Positions 1 through 8,725 of a DNA stretch of 46,161 nt are shown in pieces. The stretch is from Atopobiaceae bacterium (GTDB taxonomy: Bacteria; Actinomycetota; Coriobacteriia; Coriobacteriales; Atopobiaceae). The translations under genes were made by a program, and so were the position numbers. Below the pieces are notes generated by a model, which did no database searches, was not told where the DNA came from, and saw only the letters and a program-made list of their open reading frames with translations. The DNA lies in the NCBI GenBank assembly GCA_017533825.1, contig JAFWIE010000093.1:1-46161 (forward strand), given 5' to 3'. Every line of letters begins with the position of its first letter. Positions within the stretch are counted from its first letter, which is position 1.

Positions 1-354
1 ACCAGCTGGCAAGGCGCTGCCACCCCCGACTTCCTCGAGTCGATGGCAGACGCCTGCAAGGCCGTGCTCGCGTCTCAGCCCAACACGCTGTTCGTGAACG
101 TGATGAACAACCTCTCGGTGGACTGCGACTGCGACTCCCATCCAGCACCGCCAAAGATGGCAGACGTCGGAATCCTGGCATCCGCCGACCCGGTGGCACT
201 CGACCAGGCGTGCGTCGACCTGGTCTATGCGAGCGACGATGACAGCGCCGACCTCATCGCGCGCATCGAGAGCCTCGACGGGCAGCATGTGCTCGAGGCG
301 GCTGAGCGGCTCGGTGTCGGAAGCCGTGCGTATGAGCTCGTGGAGATAGACTAG
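1..354 (+). CDS. DUF362 family protein, 3' end only
   Basis: The reading frame is open from the first base of the window, so the gene starts upstream and only its last 117 residues are seen. The text around MADVGILASADPVALDQ matches the C-terminal part of DUF362 proteins, which often carry 4Fe-4S ferredoxin motifs. The conserved ASADPVALDQACVDL stretch is the main evidence. No cysteine cluster lies in the visible part apart from CDCDS. The function of the family is poorly known, with a redox role usually assumed. About 100 bp separate it from murQ, so it is probably a separate transcript. Confidence 0.72.
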   Translation, partial: TSWQGAATPDFLESMADACKAVLASQPNTLFVNVMNNLSVDCDCDSHPAPPKMADVGILASADPVALDQACVDLVYASDDDSADLIARIESLDGQHVLEAAERLGVGSRAYELVEID

Positions 355-407
355 CATTCTGGCGGTAAGTGAGGTGAACATGTACGCCACAACGATTGCC
401 CTTCGCG

Positions 408-413
408 TAGAAT
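408..413 (+). promoter_or_regulatory. candidate -10 box for murQ
   Basis: TAGAAT lies 39 bases ahead of the chosen murQ start. No convincing -35 hexamer is seen at the expected distance, so this is a weak call based on the -10 match and its position in the short gap after the DUF362 gene. Confidence 0.3.
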
Positions 414-451
414 GACGGTGCATGTTAACTGCCGTTTGGCAAGGAGCGACC

Positions 452-1351
452 GTGGCGAACCTTTCAAGCTTGCCCACAGAGCAGCGCAATCCGCGCACAC
501 TGGACTTGGATGAGATGTCGCCTCTGCAGATTGCGCAGGCAATGAACGAGGAGGACAAAAGGGCGGCCGAAGCGGTGGGGGAGGTTCTGCCCCAGATTGC
601 GGAGGCCATATCGCTTGCGACCTCATGTCTGCAACGTGGTGGTCGAATCGTCTATGTTGGAGCTGGGACAAGCGGTAGGCTCGCGATGCTTGATGCCGCG
701 GAATGTCCGCCAACATTTGGCGTCTCTCCAAACAGGGTCGTGTGCATTCTTGCTGGTGGACCGCAGGCCTTCATGCAGGCGGTGGAAGGCGCGGAGGACA
801 GCACGACGCTCTGCAAAGAGGAGCTCGAGCGAATCGGCTTGAGTCAAGATGATCTGGTAATTGGCCTTGCGGCAAGTGGGCGCACGCCGTTTGTGGTGCA
901 CGGCCTGCGCTATGCGCGCTCCTTGGGATGCAATACGGTGGCCATCGCGTGCGTAAAGGATTCCGAGATTGGGAGCGAGGCAGGCATTGCGATAGAGCCG
1001 CTGACGGGACCGGAGGTGCTGACGGGGTCAACACGGCTCAAGGCGGGCACAGCGCAGAAGATGGTGCTCAACATGATTTCGACGGGAACGATGGTGGGCC
1101 TGCACAAGACGTTCCAGAATCTCATGATTGATGTGCAGCAAACCAATGAGAAGCTTAAGGACCGCGCACGACGCATCGTGGTCGAAGCTACCGGGTGCAG
1201 CGACGAGCGCGCCAGAAAGGCGCTTGAGGAGGCCTCCGGCTCTGCCAAGGTCGCCATCGTGGCGATTCTTCTTGGCGTTTCGGCAGATCATGCCGCGCGG
1301 GCCCTCGATGGGGCCTGCGGTAGCGTGAGCGCGGTGTTGGCAGGAAAGTAG
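452..1351 (+). CDS. murQ: N-acetylmuramic acid 6-phosphate etherase
   Basis: MurQ cleaves the lactyl ether of MurNAc-6-phosphate to give GlcNAc-6-phosphate and D-lactate in cell-wall sugar recycling. The 299-residue product has the SIS-domain signature GAGTSGRLAMLDAAECPPTFG near residues 67-87 and GAEDS near residue 114, which carry the two glutamates known to matter in the family. The GTG at 452 is chosen because AAGGAG sits 441-446 just ahead of it. An in-frame ATG at 422 has no such site and would add ten unconserved residues. The PTS gene follows after 6 bp, so the two are co-transcribed and together take up and process MurNAc. Length and motifs are normal for the family. Confidence 0.95.
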   Translation: MANLSSLPTEQRNPRTLDLDEMSPLQIAQAMNEEDKRAAEAVGEVLPQIAEAISLATSCLQRGGRIVYVGAGTSGRLAMLDAAECPPTFGVSPNRVVCILAGGPQAFMQAVEGAEDSTTLCKEELERIGLSQDDLVIGLAASGRTPFVVHGLRYARSLGCNTVAIACVKDSEIGSEAGIAIEPLTGPEVLTGSTRLKAGTAQKMVLNMISTGTMVGLHKTFQNLMIDVQQTNEKLKDRARRIVVEATGCSDERARKALEEASGSAKVAIVAILLGVSADHAARALDGACGSVSAVLAGK

Positions 1352-1357
1352 GCGGTC

Positions 1358-2776
1358 ATGGACTTTGAGGCAATCAGCAGGGAGCTCATTGCGGGGTTGG
1401 GGGGAGTGGACAACATCGCCACCAACGAGGCGTGCATGACGCGCCTGCGCGTGGGCGTCCGTGACATGTCTCGGGTGGATTTTGAGGCAATCAAATCGGT
1501 TGACGGCGTGATGGGAGTCGTGCAGTCCGACACGCTCCAGATTGTCTTTGGACCTGGCACTGTCAACAAGGTGCTGGATGCCTTCACGTCTCTGACGGGC
1601 ATTCCCAAGGGGGGCTCTGGATCCGACGTTGCGGCAGTTGCCAGAAAGAGCAAGGAAGACCAAGCGGAGAGGCACGGCAATCCCTTGCAGCGCTTCCTCA
1701 AGCGCGTGGCAAACGTCTTTGTGCCCCTTTTGCCCGGCATCATCGCTGCTGGCTTGATCAACGGCATTGCCAACGTCATCAACGTGTCCACAGGGGGAGC
1801 GCTCGACGGCACCTGGTGGTACGAGACCATCCGCACCATGGGTTGGGCCCTGTTTGCGTACCTCCCCATCTTTGTGGGCTATAACGCGGCACGGGAGTTT
1901 GGCGGATCTCCCATCTTGGGCGGAATCGCTGGTGCTGCCTGCGTCTCCAACCCTTCCATGCCCCTGCTTGCCACCTACGGGGATGCCCAGGTGGTGCTGC
2001 CGCTGACGCATGCCGCCTACAATCCGGGGAACGGCGGTCTGGTCGCAGCCTTGCTGGCAGGAGCCTTGTTCGCATGGCTCGAGCGAAGGCTGCATGACGT
2101 TATGCCTGGCCTCATCGACACCTTCGCGACGCCGCTCTGCGTGCTTGCCATGGGGAGCCTGGCCTTGGTGCTGGTGCTGCAGCCTGTTGGGGCGGTCCTG
2201 ACCAAGGGCGTCTATACCGTCATGGAGTTCGTGTACGAGAGTATGGGGGTGGTAGGGGGTTACGTGCTCGCCGCGGGGTTCCTTCCCCTCGTGTCGGTCG
2301 GACTCCATCAGGCGCTCACGCCGATTCACGTGATGCTTAACGATCCCGCGGGGCCGACCTTGGGCGTCAACTATCTGCTGCCGGTTCTCATGATGTCGGG
2401 CGGTGGCCAGGTTGGGGCAGGTCTCGCCCTTTACCGCAGGTCAAGGAGCCAAAAGCTCAAGGGCTACATCAGGGACTCGATTCCGGTGGGCGTCCTGGGA
2501 GTGGGGGAGCCCCTGATGTATGCGGTGACGCTTCCCCTGGGCAGGCCGTTTGTGACCGCATGCCTTGGCGCTGGCATAGGTGGGGTGCTTGCCACGCTCT
2601 TTCACCTTGGGGCAATCTCGCAAGGCGTCTCGGGTCTGTTTGGAGTGCTGATCATCCAGCCGGGGCAGCAGGTTGCCTACGTCGTGTCTCTCTTGGGGGC
2701 TTGCGTGGGCGGCTTCGTGCTCACGTGGCTGTTCGGCGTCGACGACGAGCGAATCGAGGAGCTTTACGGCGCGTAA
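1358..2776 (+). CDS. murP: PTS EIIBC transporter, MurNAc type
   Basis: This 472-residue membrane protein has an EIIB domain at residues 1-80, with the phosphorylated cysteine in NEACMTRLRV (Cys26), followed by an EIIC domain of many hydrophobic helices from about residue 100 to the end. It lacks an EIIA domain, as in E. coli MurP, so it must take phosphate from a separate glucose-type EIIA. It imports a sugar and phosphorylates it at position 6. The 6-bp spacing after murQ makes N-acetylmuramic acid the most likely substrate. Sequence alone would also allow sucrose or another glucose-family sugar. The symbol rests on context. Confidence 0.85.
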   Translation: MDFEAISRELIAGLGGVDNIATNEACMTRLRVGVRDMSRVDFEAIKSVDGVMGVVQSDTLQIVFGPGTVNKVLDAFTSLTGIPKGGSGSDVAAVARKSKEDQAERHGNPLQRFLKRVANVFVPLLPGIIAAGLINGIANVINVSTGGALDGTWWYETIRTMGWALFAYLPIFVGYNAAREFGGSPILGGIAGAACVSNPSMPLLATYGDAQVVLPLTHAAYNPGNGGLVAALLAGALFAWLERRLHDVMPGLIDTFATPLCVLAMGSLALVLVLQPVGAVLTKGVYTVMEFVYESMGVVGGYVLAAGFLPLVSVGLHQALTPIHVMLNDPAGPTLGVNYLLPVLMMSGGGQVGAGLALYRRSRSQKLKGYIRDSIPVGVLGVGEPLMYAVTLPLGRPFVTACLGAGIGGVLATLFHLGAISQGVSGLFGVLIIQPGQQVAYVVSLLGACVGGFVLTWLFGVDDERIEELYGA

Positions 2777-2825
2777 CTTGGCCATCTCTGGTGCAACCGA
2801 GACTCACATTTCAGTGCCTTTGCGC

Positions 2826-2831
2826 TACAAT
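2826..2831 (+). promoter_or_regulatory. -10 box ahead of the TPP riboswitch
   Basis: TACAAT is placed about 12 bases before the first stem of the riboswitch, which is where a transcription start for the leader is expected. The -35 region is not recognisable. Confidence 0.4.
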
Positions 2832-2841
2832 GGCATCCGAA

Positions 2842-2928
2842 TAGGGGAGCTGGCGCACGCCGGCTGAGAGGTGGCCCATTGCGGTCACGACCCAAGAACC
2901 TGATCTGGGTAATGCCAGCGTAGGGACC
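2842..2928 (+). promoter_or_regulatory. TPP (THI-box) riboswitch
   Basis: The conserved THI elements are all present in order: an initial GGGGAGC strand, CTGAGAG at 2864-2870, a variable P3 region, then ACCTGATCTGGGTAATGCC at 2899-2917 and GCGTAGGGA. These form the thiamine pyrophosphate-binding fold. It sits about 60 bases before the start of the thiamine-binding protein gene, so it most likely lowers expression of the thiamine uptake genes when TPP is plentiful. The short distance to the ribosome site favours control of translation, but this is inferred. Confidence 0.96.
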
Positions 2929-2988
2929 GGACGGCGTGTGGTCCCACATTGTGCGGGGCCGGCGCGGCTCCGTAGAGAGGAGCCTCAC

Positions 2989-3330
2989 ATGAACTGTGCC
3001 GTCGCGATTCAATATCTGCCCATGGATGCGACCTCCGACGAGGAGACGTGCCGCGTGGTGGACGCCGTTATCGCATACATTGATTCCACGGGGTTGGACT
3101 ACTATGTGGGTCCCTTCGAGACAACCATTGAGGGGTCGTACGACGAGTGCATGGATGTGCTCAAGAACTGCCAGCTTGTGGGAGCGCAGGCAGGATGCGG
3201 ACACGTGATGACCTACGCAAAGATTGACTACCGTCCCGAGGGGGACGTGATGTCTACCGAGCACAAGATCGGCAAGTATCACGAGGGCGATCCTGAGTTC
3301 GCGACGCACAAAGGGGTGAGCGCGGCATGA
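2989..3330 (+). CDS. MTH1187/YkoF-family thiamine-binding protein
   Basis: The 113-residue product matches the small ferredoxin-like-fold MTH1187 family (UPF0045), whose members bind thiamine or a related pyrimidine. Typical segments are AVAIQYLP near the start, VGPFETTIEGSYDE in the middle and YAKIDYRPEGD towards the end. The ATG at 2989 follows AGAGAGGAG, and lies downstream of the TPP riboswitch. It overlaps the start of the broken permease gene by 4 bp. The TPP switch supports a role in thiamine or precursor uptake or buffering in the cytoplasm. The protein itself looks intact. Confidence 0.85.
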   Translation: MNCAVAIQYLPMDATSDEETCRVVDAVIAYIDSTGLDYYVGPFETTIEGSYDECMDVLKNCQLVGAQAGCGHVMTYAKIDYRPEGDVMSTEHKIGKYHEGDPEFATHKGVSAA

Positions 3331-4099
3331 GGGGGCTCCCGTATGAGAAGCGCCGTATCGTGGTGCCACTGTTGACGCTGGTGGTGTTTATCGCTGCGTG
3401 GGAGCTCTTGGTGCGTACGGGCGTCGTTCCCTCCTTTTTGTTGCCGGCCCCAAGCGCGGTGGCAACCGCATTTGTCGCCGAAGCACCCCTGCTGGTTGAG
3501 CATACGCTCACTACGGTTCTTGAAGCGGCGCTGGGCTTGGCCATTGGCGTGGTGGTGGGCTTTGTGTTTGCCGTGCTCATGGACCGGTTCGAGACGTTCT
3601 ATCTCGCTTTTAACCCGCTCATCACCGTGAGTTAAACCATACCAACGGTGGCCATTGCACCGCTGTTGGTGTTGTGGTTTGGCTACGGGTTGGCCCCAAG
3701 ATCCTGCTTATCGTGCTCACCACGTTCTTTCCCGTCACGGTCTCGTTGGTGAGCGGATTTCGCTCGGTGGACCCCGACGTGATTGACCTCATGCGCACCA
3801 TGAACGCGACGGACCTGCAGATATTCATGCGCGCAAAGCTGCCTATGGCGCTCGACCAGTTCTTTAGTGGTCTGCGCATAAGCGCCACGTATGCCATTGT
3901 GGGCGCCGTCATTGCCGAGTGGCTGGGTGGCTTCTCGGGACTTGGCGTGTATATGATGCGCGTGCGCAAGTCGTTTAGCTACGACAGCATGTTTGCGGTC
4001 ATCATCCTTATCAGCGCGCTTTCGCTGGGATTGATGAAGGGCATCGATCTGCTCGCGAAGGTGTGCATGCCGTGGAAGCAGGGTGCGCGGGACAAATAG
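3327..4099 (+). pseudogene. broken ABC permease (thiamine precursor, ThiX-like)
   Basis: Two reading frames together encode one binding-protein-dependent ABC permease of the SsuC/ThiX type. The first half runs to PLITVS and is cut by TAA at 3633-3635, where relatives have Gln (…VSQTIPTVAIAPLL). The frame then carries on past the stop with TIPTVAIAPLLVLWFGYG, after which a one-base deletion near 3691-3697 (TTGGCCCC where TTGGGCCCC is expected) shifts it. The rest (KILLIVLTTFFPVTVSLVSGFRSVDPDV, then the EAA-like loop) is well preserved. Two independent lesions make it non-functional unless recoded. The substrate-binding and ATPase partners normally next door are missing. It was once co-expressed with the thiamine-binding gene under the TPP riboswitch. 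Confidence 0.88.
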
Positions 4100-4115
4100 C
4101 GGTCCCGCATGACTA

Positions 4116-4889
4116 CTACAGCGAGCTCACGAATCGTTGCACGGCGGCGCACGCCTCGTCGAGGTGTCGATGATAGCCGTGGTCGTCACCTTCGAGCAGC
4201 GCGATCTGTGCGTTGGCATAGCGCTTCGCGGCGTCGATGGAGTCTTGGGCTGGGACGCCCACGTCTGCCGTGCCGTGTACGAGCAGTACGGGGCCGGCGT
4301 ATCCGTCGATGATCTCGTCGATGTGAAGGTGCTGGGCAATACGGAAGTAGTCGCCGCAGAAGTAGGACGGTTTGGTACCTTCTTCGGCGAGCTCTGGATC
4401 ACCCATGTAGATGCGGTCGGGGATGTGTTTGGGGTCAAAGCTCATGCCAAACATGCTGCCGGTTAGAGCGCTGTTGACAATAACGATGGCGGGCGACATG
4501 GGGATGATGGCCTTGAGGTCGTGAGGACGAAGTGCGCCCATAATCATGGTGAGCAAGCCGCCTTGGCTGTGTCCGCACAGGTAGAGGTCGGTAACAAAGG
4601 GGAGCTCCTTGGCGTAGTCGATAACATCGAGCATGTTATCTACCCATTTGAGGAGCGTGTGCCGCTCAAAGCGGCCACCGCTCTTGCCGTGTCCGTACAT
4701 CTCCACCCGCAGGGTTGCCACGCCTACCTCGCGAAGCGCGGCCGCCACGCCAACGATGTGGACCTCCTCCATATGGCCGGTGAGGCCATGCTGCACGATG
4801 CAGAGGGGACACTGTTTGGGATTGCCTTGGGGCATCTCGAGCTTGGCATGAATCTTGATACCGTCACTGTTGATAAAAAACTCTTGCAT
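4116..4889 (-). CDS. alpha/beta hydrolase, esterase-like
   Basis: The 257-residue protein is a compact alpha/beta hydrolase resembling feruloyl/cinnamoyl esterases and acyl-peptidase-like enzymes. The oxyanion region is VQHGLTGH, the nucleophile elbow is GHSQGG (Ser near residue 108), the acid is the Asp in HGTADVGVP and the base is the His in DDHGYH. The start at 4889 is preceded by AAGGAG with good spacing; an upstream in-frame ATG at 4925 lacks one. It has no signal peptide. The substrate cannot be told from sequence, though an ester of dietary or cell-wall origin is plausible. It is convergent with the broken permease and lies just downstream of the broken metallophosphoesterase. Confidence 0.82.
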   Translation of the reverse strand: MQEFFINSDGIKIHAKLEMPQGNPKQCPLCIVQHGLTGHMEEVHIVGVAAALREVGVATLRVEMYGHGKSGGRFERHTLLKWVDNMLDVIDYAKELPFVTDLYLCGHSQGGLLTMIMGALRPHDLKAIIPMSPAIVIVNSALTGSMFGMSFDPKHIPDRIYMGDPELAEEGTKPSYFCGDYFRIAQHLHIDEIIDGYAGPVLLVHGTADVGVPAQDSIDAAKRYANAQIALLEGDDHGYHRHLDEACAAVQRFVSSL

Positions 4890-4921
4890 AGCGCGCTCCT
4901 TCGATTGGCGGTTCGTCTTCG

Positions 4922-5718
4922 TCACGACCGCACGTACACGACCTGTGTGGGATTGAAGAACCGTGGGGCAGGAGCGGTATTGCTCAGGCCCGCCGATACA
5001 ACCTGCCTGCCGTCAAAGATGCCCTTGGTAAGCTTTGGCCACACGCCTTGGCCTGGTGCATATACCCCGTGGCCGAAAAAGCGCCACTGGCCGCCATGAG
5101 CATGTCCCGACAGAATGAGCTCAACCTCCTTTGGTACAAGCCGACGGTACTCGGGATGGTGCGAGAGGAGGATGTGGTAGCCCGGCACCGACGCGAACGA
5201 CATGAGCCAGTCGTCATCCGGCACCCTCTCCATCAAGAGCTCCGCTGCCGTCTTCATGATGTCCTTCACCCCGCCTCGCTTGGGGTATCTGTGCTCTCCT
5301 CGTTCGTCCTCCGAGAGATTGCTCAGTGCGCGCCTGTGCCGCATGACGTGCCCGGAGGTCAAGCCGCCGATCACGAGACCAACATGCTCGACCCAGGCGT
5401 TATCGAGCACGACGGCACCCGTGGCACGCATGGCGTCCATGTCTTCCTCGTCGAGCATCCATTTGTGATTGCAAGGCTCACGAACGTGGGGGCGATGTTG
5501 GCGCACGCACTGAGGAGCCCGAGTGCATTGGGCTGGGCCACGAGCGGGGAGATGTCGTTCTCCGGCATCGTGCCATAGATGATGTCTCCCGTAACGCAGA
5601 TGAGCTCGGGCTTGTGGCGCAGCAGGCTCTTCTTTACGGGGCGATAGTCCCTGTTGTGCAAATCGGAAAGGTGCGCCAAGAACGGGGCGCCCGGAATGGT
5701 ATAGAAGGAATCGATCAT
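4922..5718 (-). pseudogene. metallophosphoesterase, frameshifted
   Basis: Two frames make up one calcineurin-like phosphoesterase. The N-terminal frame has the metal motifs HLSDLHN and TGDIIYG, and the C-terminal frame has the later motifs LLSHHPE and LSGHAHGGQW. The break falls exactly at the third motif: relatives have SLGNHEW, here CTTGCAATCAC lacks one G (about 5471-5475), so GNH is lost and the frame shifts. Apart from that the coding is good through to VVYVRS. The start at 5718 (MIDSFYTIP) has only a weak ribosome site, so the N terminus is uncertain. A sequencing error would be the simplest alternative. Confidence 0.82.
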
Positions 5719-5969
5719 GTCGCAATGTCCGTTGTTCGTGATGTGGTTGTTTAGAAGAATAATAAGCGATGGGGATGGCGGTTTTGTACATGCGCCCTCG
5801 AAAGCGGCTCGCTGTGCATCATTTGCCTCATGGCGCCTCTTCCAAATGTGAATCCTCTTCGCATCACAATCCCTTCTTTGGGACACAGGCATGACTTGAA
5901 CGTACTAAGAAGTGACAAGTCAGCACAGGTGGCGACATGGCTGTCGCCTTCGCATGAGGTAGAGGAAAC

Positions 5970-6581
5970 ATGGGCGCTTTTTCGAAATTCATTCGCTTCC
6001 GCGAGCGGGGAAAGGAAGCAAACGTCGTCAACGTCGAGCGGTTTGGGATGCCAGCACACTCGCTCTTCATCTCGACCAACTTCTGGTCGTTCAGGCAGAT
6101 GACAAAGATCGTGGAAGAGGACGGTTCCGTTGCATACCGCGCCAAGTCGCGTGCGATATCGCTGCATGACAAGACCACCATCACGGACGCGCGCGGAGAG
6201 CTCGTCGCCAAGATTGAGAAGAAGGTCTTGACCCTGCGGGAATACCATCGAGTGATGATGGCGGATGGCACGCGGTTCGACATAGCACACGAGTTGCTCC
6301 AGCTCTTTGAAGACACCGCCGAGATCACGGACTTGGGCTGGACGCTCAGGGGCAACTACGTATCGCTCAACTTCGAGCTGTACGATGCGGACGGCAGCAT
6401 CATTGCCGTTGTGGGCAAGAAGCTTGTATCCATCAAGGATAAGTATGCCATCGATATCTACCGCCCCGAGCTAGAGCAAGAGGTAGTCGCGGTGCTTGTG
6501 GCTCTGCAGCACACGTTGCGTGGTCGCACGAATAGCAACAAGTCGTCTTCTCTCGTCCTCGATGTTGCTGGTAAGTTCTAA
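5970..6581 (+). CDS. LURP-one-related family protein
   Basis: The 203-residue product fits the LURP-one-related (Tubby-like, YxjI) family, a twelve-stranded barrel with no enzyme activity known in bacteria. Supporting text includes a strand-rich core with ITDARGELVAKIEKK, LRGNYVSLNFELYDADG and IIAVVGKKLVSIKDKYAIDIY. No membrane segment or signal is seen. The ATG follows GAGGTAGAGG. A small GGCGAC/GTCGCC hairpin (5931-5948) lies just ahead of the ribosome site. It stands alone between two opposing genes. Members may act as membrane-associated scaffolds, which cannot be tested here. Confidence 0.75.
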   Translation: MGAFSKFIRFRERGKEANVVNVERFGMPAHSLFISTNFWSFRQMTKIVEEDGSVAYRAKSRAISLHDKTTITDARGELVAKIEKKVLTLREYHRVMMADGTRFDIAHELLQLFEDTAEITDLGWTLRGNYVSLNFELYDADGSIIAVVGKKLVSIKDKYAIDIYRPELEQEVVAVLVALQHTLRGRTNSNKSSSLVLDVAGKF

Positions 6582-6628
6582 GCGTGATGGAATGAGCCCG
6601 GACGGTGTCCGCCGACCTCAGGCCGCGG

Positions 6629-7516
6629 CTACACCCCACGCATGACCATTCCCGTGTAGGGGGGCACGTCGAAGACCTCGACGTAGAGCGCACATTTGCA
6701 CAGGAAGAGGAAGTACGTGTTCTTGCCTCTGCCAGAGAGTGTCTCGTAATTGGCAAGTCCCTTGGATATCACGAGGTCGGACTGCCGTAGCGCGGCTCTC
6801 GTCTGCTCGTTCACGCGCGCGGGGCATGTGCCTGCCACGTCGCTCCCGTTATGGATGACGCGCGCGAATGCATTCAATCCCACCTGTCGCGCATCGACCA
6901 TGGTTGCGTCGTTAGATGTCTCCGCGCCGCGCACTATGGCAGTGATCTGGACCGCTGGGTTCACGCGAGTGATCTCGCGCATCAGCAGCTTGTCCAAGAC
7001 CACCTCGCCGCAGTTGTCCGTGAGAAAGGTGATGCTATGTGCGTGGGCGATGCGCGCCTTGAGGTCGGCCATAGCCTCCTCGTCGAGTTCCATATGCGCT
7101 GAGTCTTCCACGAGCTGCAGCAGCTTCGCTTCGTCCACGTCTCCAGTGGGGCCAAAGTCGATGAAGTTGCCCGCGAGGGAACAACGTATGGCAAGGTCAA
7201 GCGGGTCGTCGCTTGACGCCATACGCGCTGTGAGCTGCGGCTCAAGACCGAGTACGAGTTCGTTGAAGTGTCGCTTGATTTCGGTGAAGTCGCGCTCGAT
7301 GCCGAACATCTCACGCAGAATCGCCCTTAGCTCATGGCCGATCTCGGGCGCCGTCAGTGACTCCGGCCCTTCCGCGACTGTGCGGAGGACGCGACGCATG
7401 TAGTCAGTACGCGTACGCCATGGAGTGTTTTCAGGACACGAGTCGAGGAACTTGTCGAGCATGCAGCGCATGCAACGCGGGCTGAGCGAAGCGCTCGTGA
7501 TCTCGTCGAGGGGCAT
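6629..7516 (-). CDS. DUF89 (ARMT1-like) damage-control phosphatase family protein
   Basis: The 295-residue protein matches the DUF89 family of metal-dependent phosphatases that remove damaged or surplus phosphometabolites. Diagnostic parts are the N-terminal CMRCMLDKF, the central FLTDNCGEVVLDKLL with the metal-binding Asp/Asn, and later IVRGAETSNDATMVDA and LVISKGLANYETLSG. It is of the short bacterial/archaeal type with an N-terminal CxxC. The start at 7516 is chosen because AGGAGA lies four bases ahead; two further in-frame ATGs upstream (for example MTRILTP) lack one. Its own substrate is unknown. It is transcribed convergently with the LURP-like gene. Confidence 0.8.
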   Translation of the reverse strand: MPLDEITSASLSPRCMRCMLDKFLDSCPENTPWRTRTDYMRRVLRTVAEGPESLTAPEIGHELRAILREMFGIERDFTEIKRHFNELVLGLEPQLTARMASSDDPLDLAIRCSLAGNFIDFGPTGDVDEAKLLQLVEDSAHMELDEEAMADLKARIAHAHSITFLTDNCGEVVLDKLLMREITRVNPAVQITAIVRGAETSNDATMVDARQVGLNAFARVIHNGSDVAGTCPARVNEQTRAALRQSDLVISKGLANYETLSGRGKNTYFLFLCKCALYVEVFDVPPYTGMVMRGV

Positions 7517-7770
7517 CGTCTCTCCTGGGGTGAGAATGCGAGTCATATTGTGAGTGTATCCCAACTTGATGCGCATTTCGGCGGAAGGGCTCGTGGTTGC
7601 GTCCGGTGCAGTGCAAGTTGCCGTATGTGCCGTGCAGCGCCGCGATGGCGCTGCGCATGATAGCGCCCCCTTCCTCGTTGCCACGTGTGTACGCTGTCAC
7701 GCGCAAGCTCTCCGTCCATAGCGCTATGCTGGCAAGGGATACCTTCAAGGATGCGAGAGAGGATGCCCTC

Positions 7771-8598
7771 ATGGCCGAAACCTACTACTATCAAGTGAAG
7801 TTCCGCGCAATCTGCGAGGAATGCGGGAAGAGCTTCGAGGGCATCATCTCCAAGGAGGTGCCAGTCAACGACTCGGCGCTCGCGGGCAACATCGGCAACG
7901 CGCTCGCTGATGCGGGGGACTTGGCGATACGCCGCAGGTCGCTGGAGAGCGCTGTGCGTGACAAGCGCTGGTCCGACCTAGACATGAATTACGGCGTGCT
8001 CAGCATCAGTCACGAGTGTCCTTATTGCCTTGCACGCCAGTCTTGGGACCCCATGCCCAGACCCGAAGAGCCGAAGAAGACGGCTGCGGGCAAGGCGGGG
8101 AATACGGGTTGGATCCTCTTAGCGGCATTCATCGTCGGTGCCATCGTCGCACTTATCGAGTACATCATCCAGAGCTTTGCGTTCAGCGAGGATGACCCGA
8201 CCGTCATGTTTATCGTGTGGTTTGCCTGCTTGGTCATTGGTGTCGTGCTGGCAGTTCGCTCCAACAAGAAGGACGACGAGAAGGCGAATGCGACCTATCC
8301 CGAGAGGATGAAGGAGTACGAGCGTGAGCTCGCCGCATATGACGAGTATCAGTCGAAGGTGGCCGCACGCGGGGCGCGGCACGAGCCGATTGTCGACCTA
8401 GCCTCGGGTGTCACGTTCAGTCGCAAGCTCGGTGTGGACGAGTGGGGCAAGGCCGACGTGCATTACTGCCCGTCTTGTGGCAAGAAGCTCGAAGGGACGG
8501 TGCGCATGAACTCGGTCCAGGCGAATCGTGCAGCTGCGGGCGTATGCCCCTGGTGTGGGAGCGGGTTGCCCTCCAACCGCCGGGTGTACCTGAAGTGA
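7771..8598 (+). CDS. zinc-ribbon membrane protein of unknown function
   Basis: I do not recognise a named family for this 275-residue protein. Three pairs of cysteines can be seen: CEEC near residue 16, CPYC near residue 83 and CPSC with CPWC near residues 233 and 257, so two zinc ribbons are likely. Two hydrophobic helices lie at about 112-133 and 144-164 (WILLAAFIVGAIVALIEYII and VMFIVWFACLVIGVVLAV). A charged, coil-like stretch follows (YPERMKEYERELAAYDEYQ). Both ribbons probably face the cytoplasm. The start at 7771 is set by the conserved-looking MAETYYYQVKF and GAGAGGA ahead. It may sense or scaffold, but this is a guess. Confidence 0.65.
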   Translation: MAETYYYQVKFRAICEECGKSFEGIISKEVPVNDSALAGNIGNALADAGDLAIRRRSLESAVRDKRWSDLDMNYGVLSISHECPYCLARQSWDPMPRPEEPKKTAAGKAGNTGWILLAAFIVGAIVALIEYIIQSFAFSEDDPTVMFIVWFACLVIGVVLAVRSNKKDDEKANATYPERMKEYERELAAYDEYQSKVAARGARHEPIVDLASGVTFSRKLGVDEWGKADVHYCPSCGKKLEGTVRMNSVQANRAAAGVCPWCGSGLPSNRRVYLK

Positions 8599-8647
8599 GC
8601 TGAGATTGATGGCCTAAGTCGCCTTCGTCAGTTGGAAGCTTGTTCCG

Positions 8648-8679
8648 GCGACCCAAAGGGGACGGCCCCTTTGGGTCGC
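8648..8679. terminator. perfect 14-bp hairpin between convergent genes
   Basis: The arms GCGACCCAAAGGGG and CCCCTTTGGGTCGC pair perfectly around ACGG. The hairpin lies between the ends of the zinc-ribbon gene and the ABC gene. There is no T-run on either side, so it may block transcription from both directions or protect 3' ends rather than act as a classic terminator. Confidence 0.5.
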
Positions 8680-8725
8680 GTTGTCTCGCGTGACCTCACG
8701 TCCCCGCTGTCCCACACCCGTTGTC

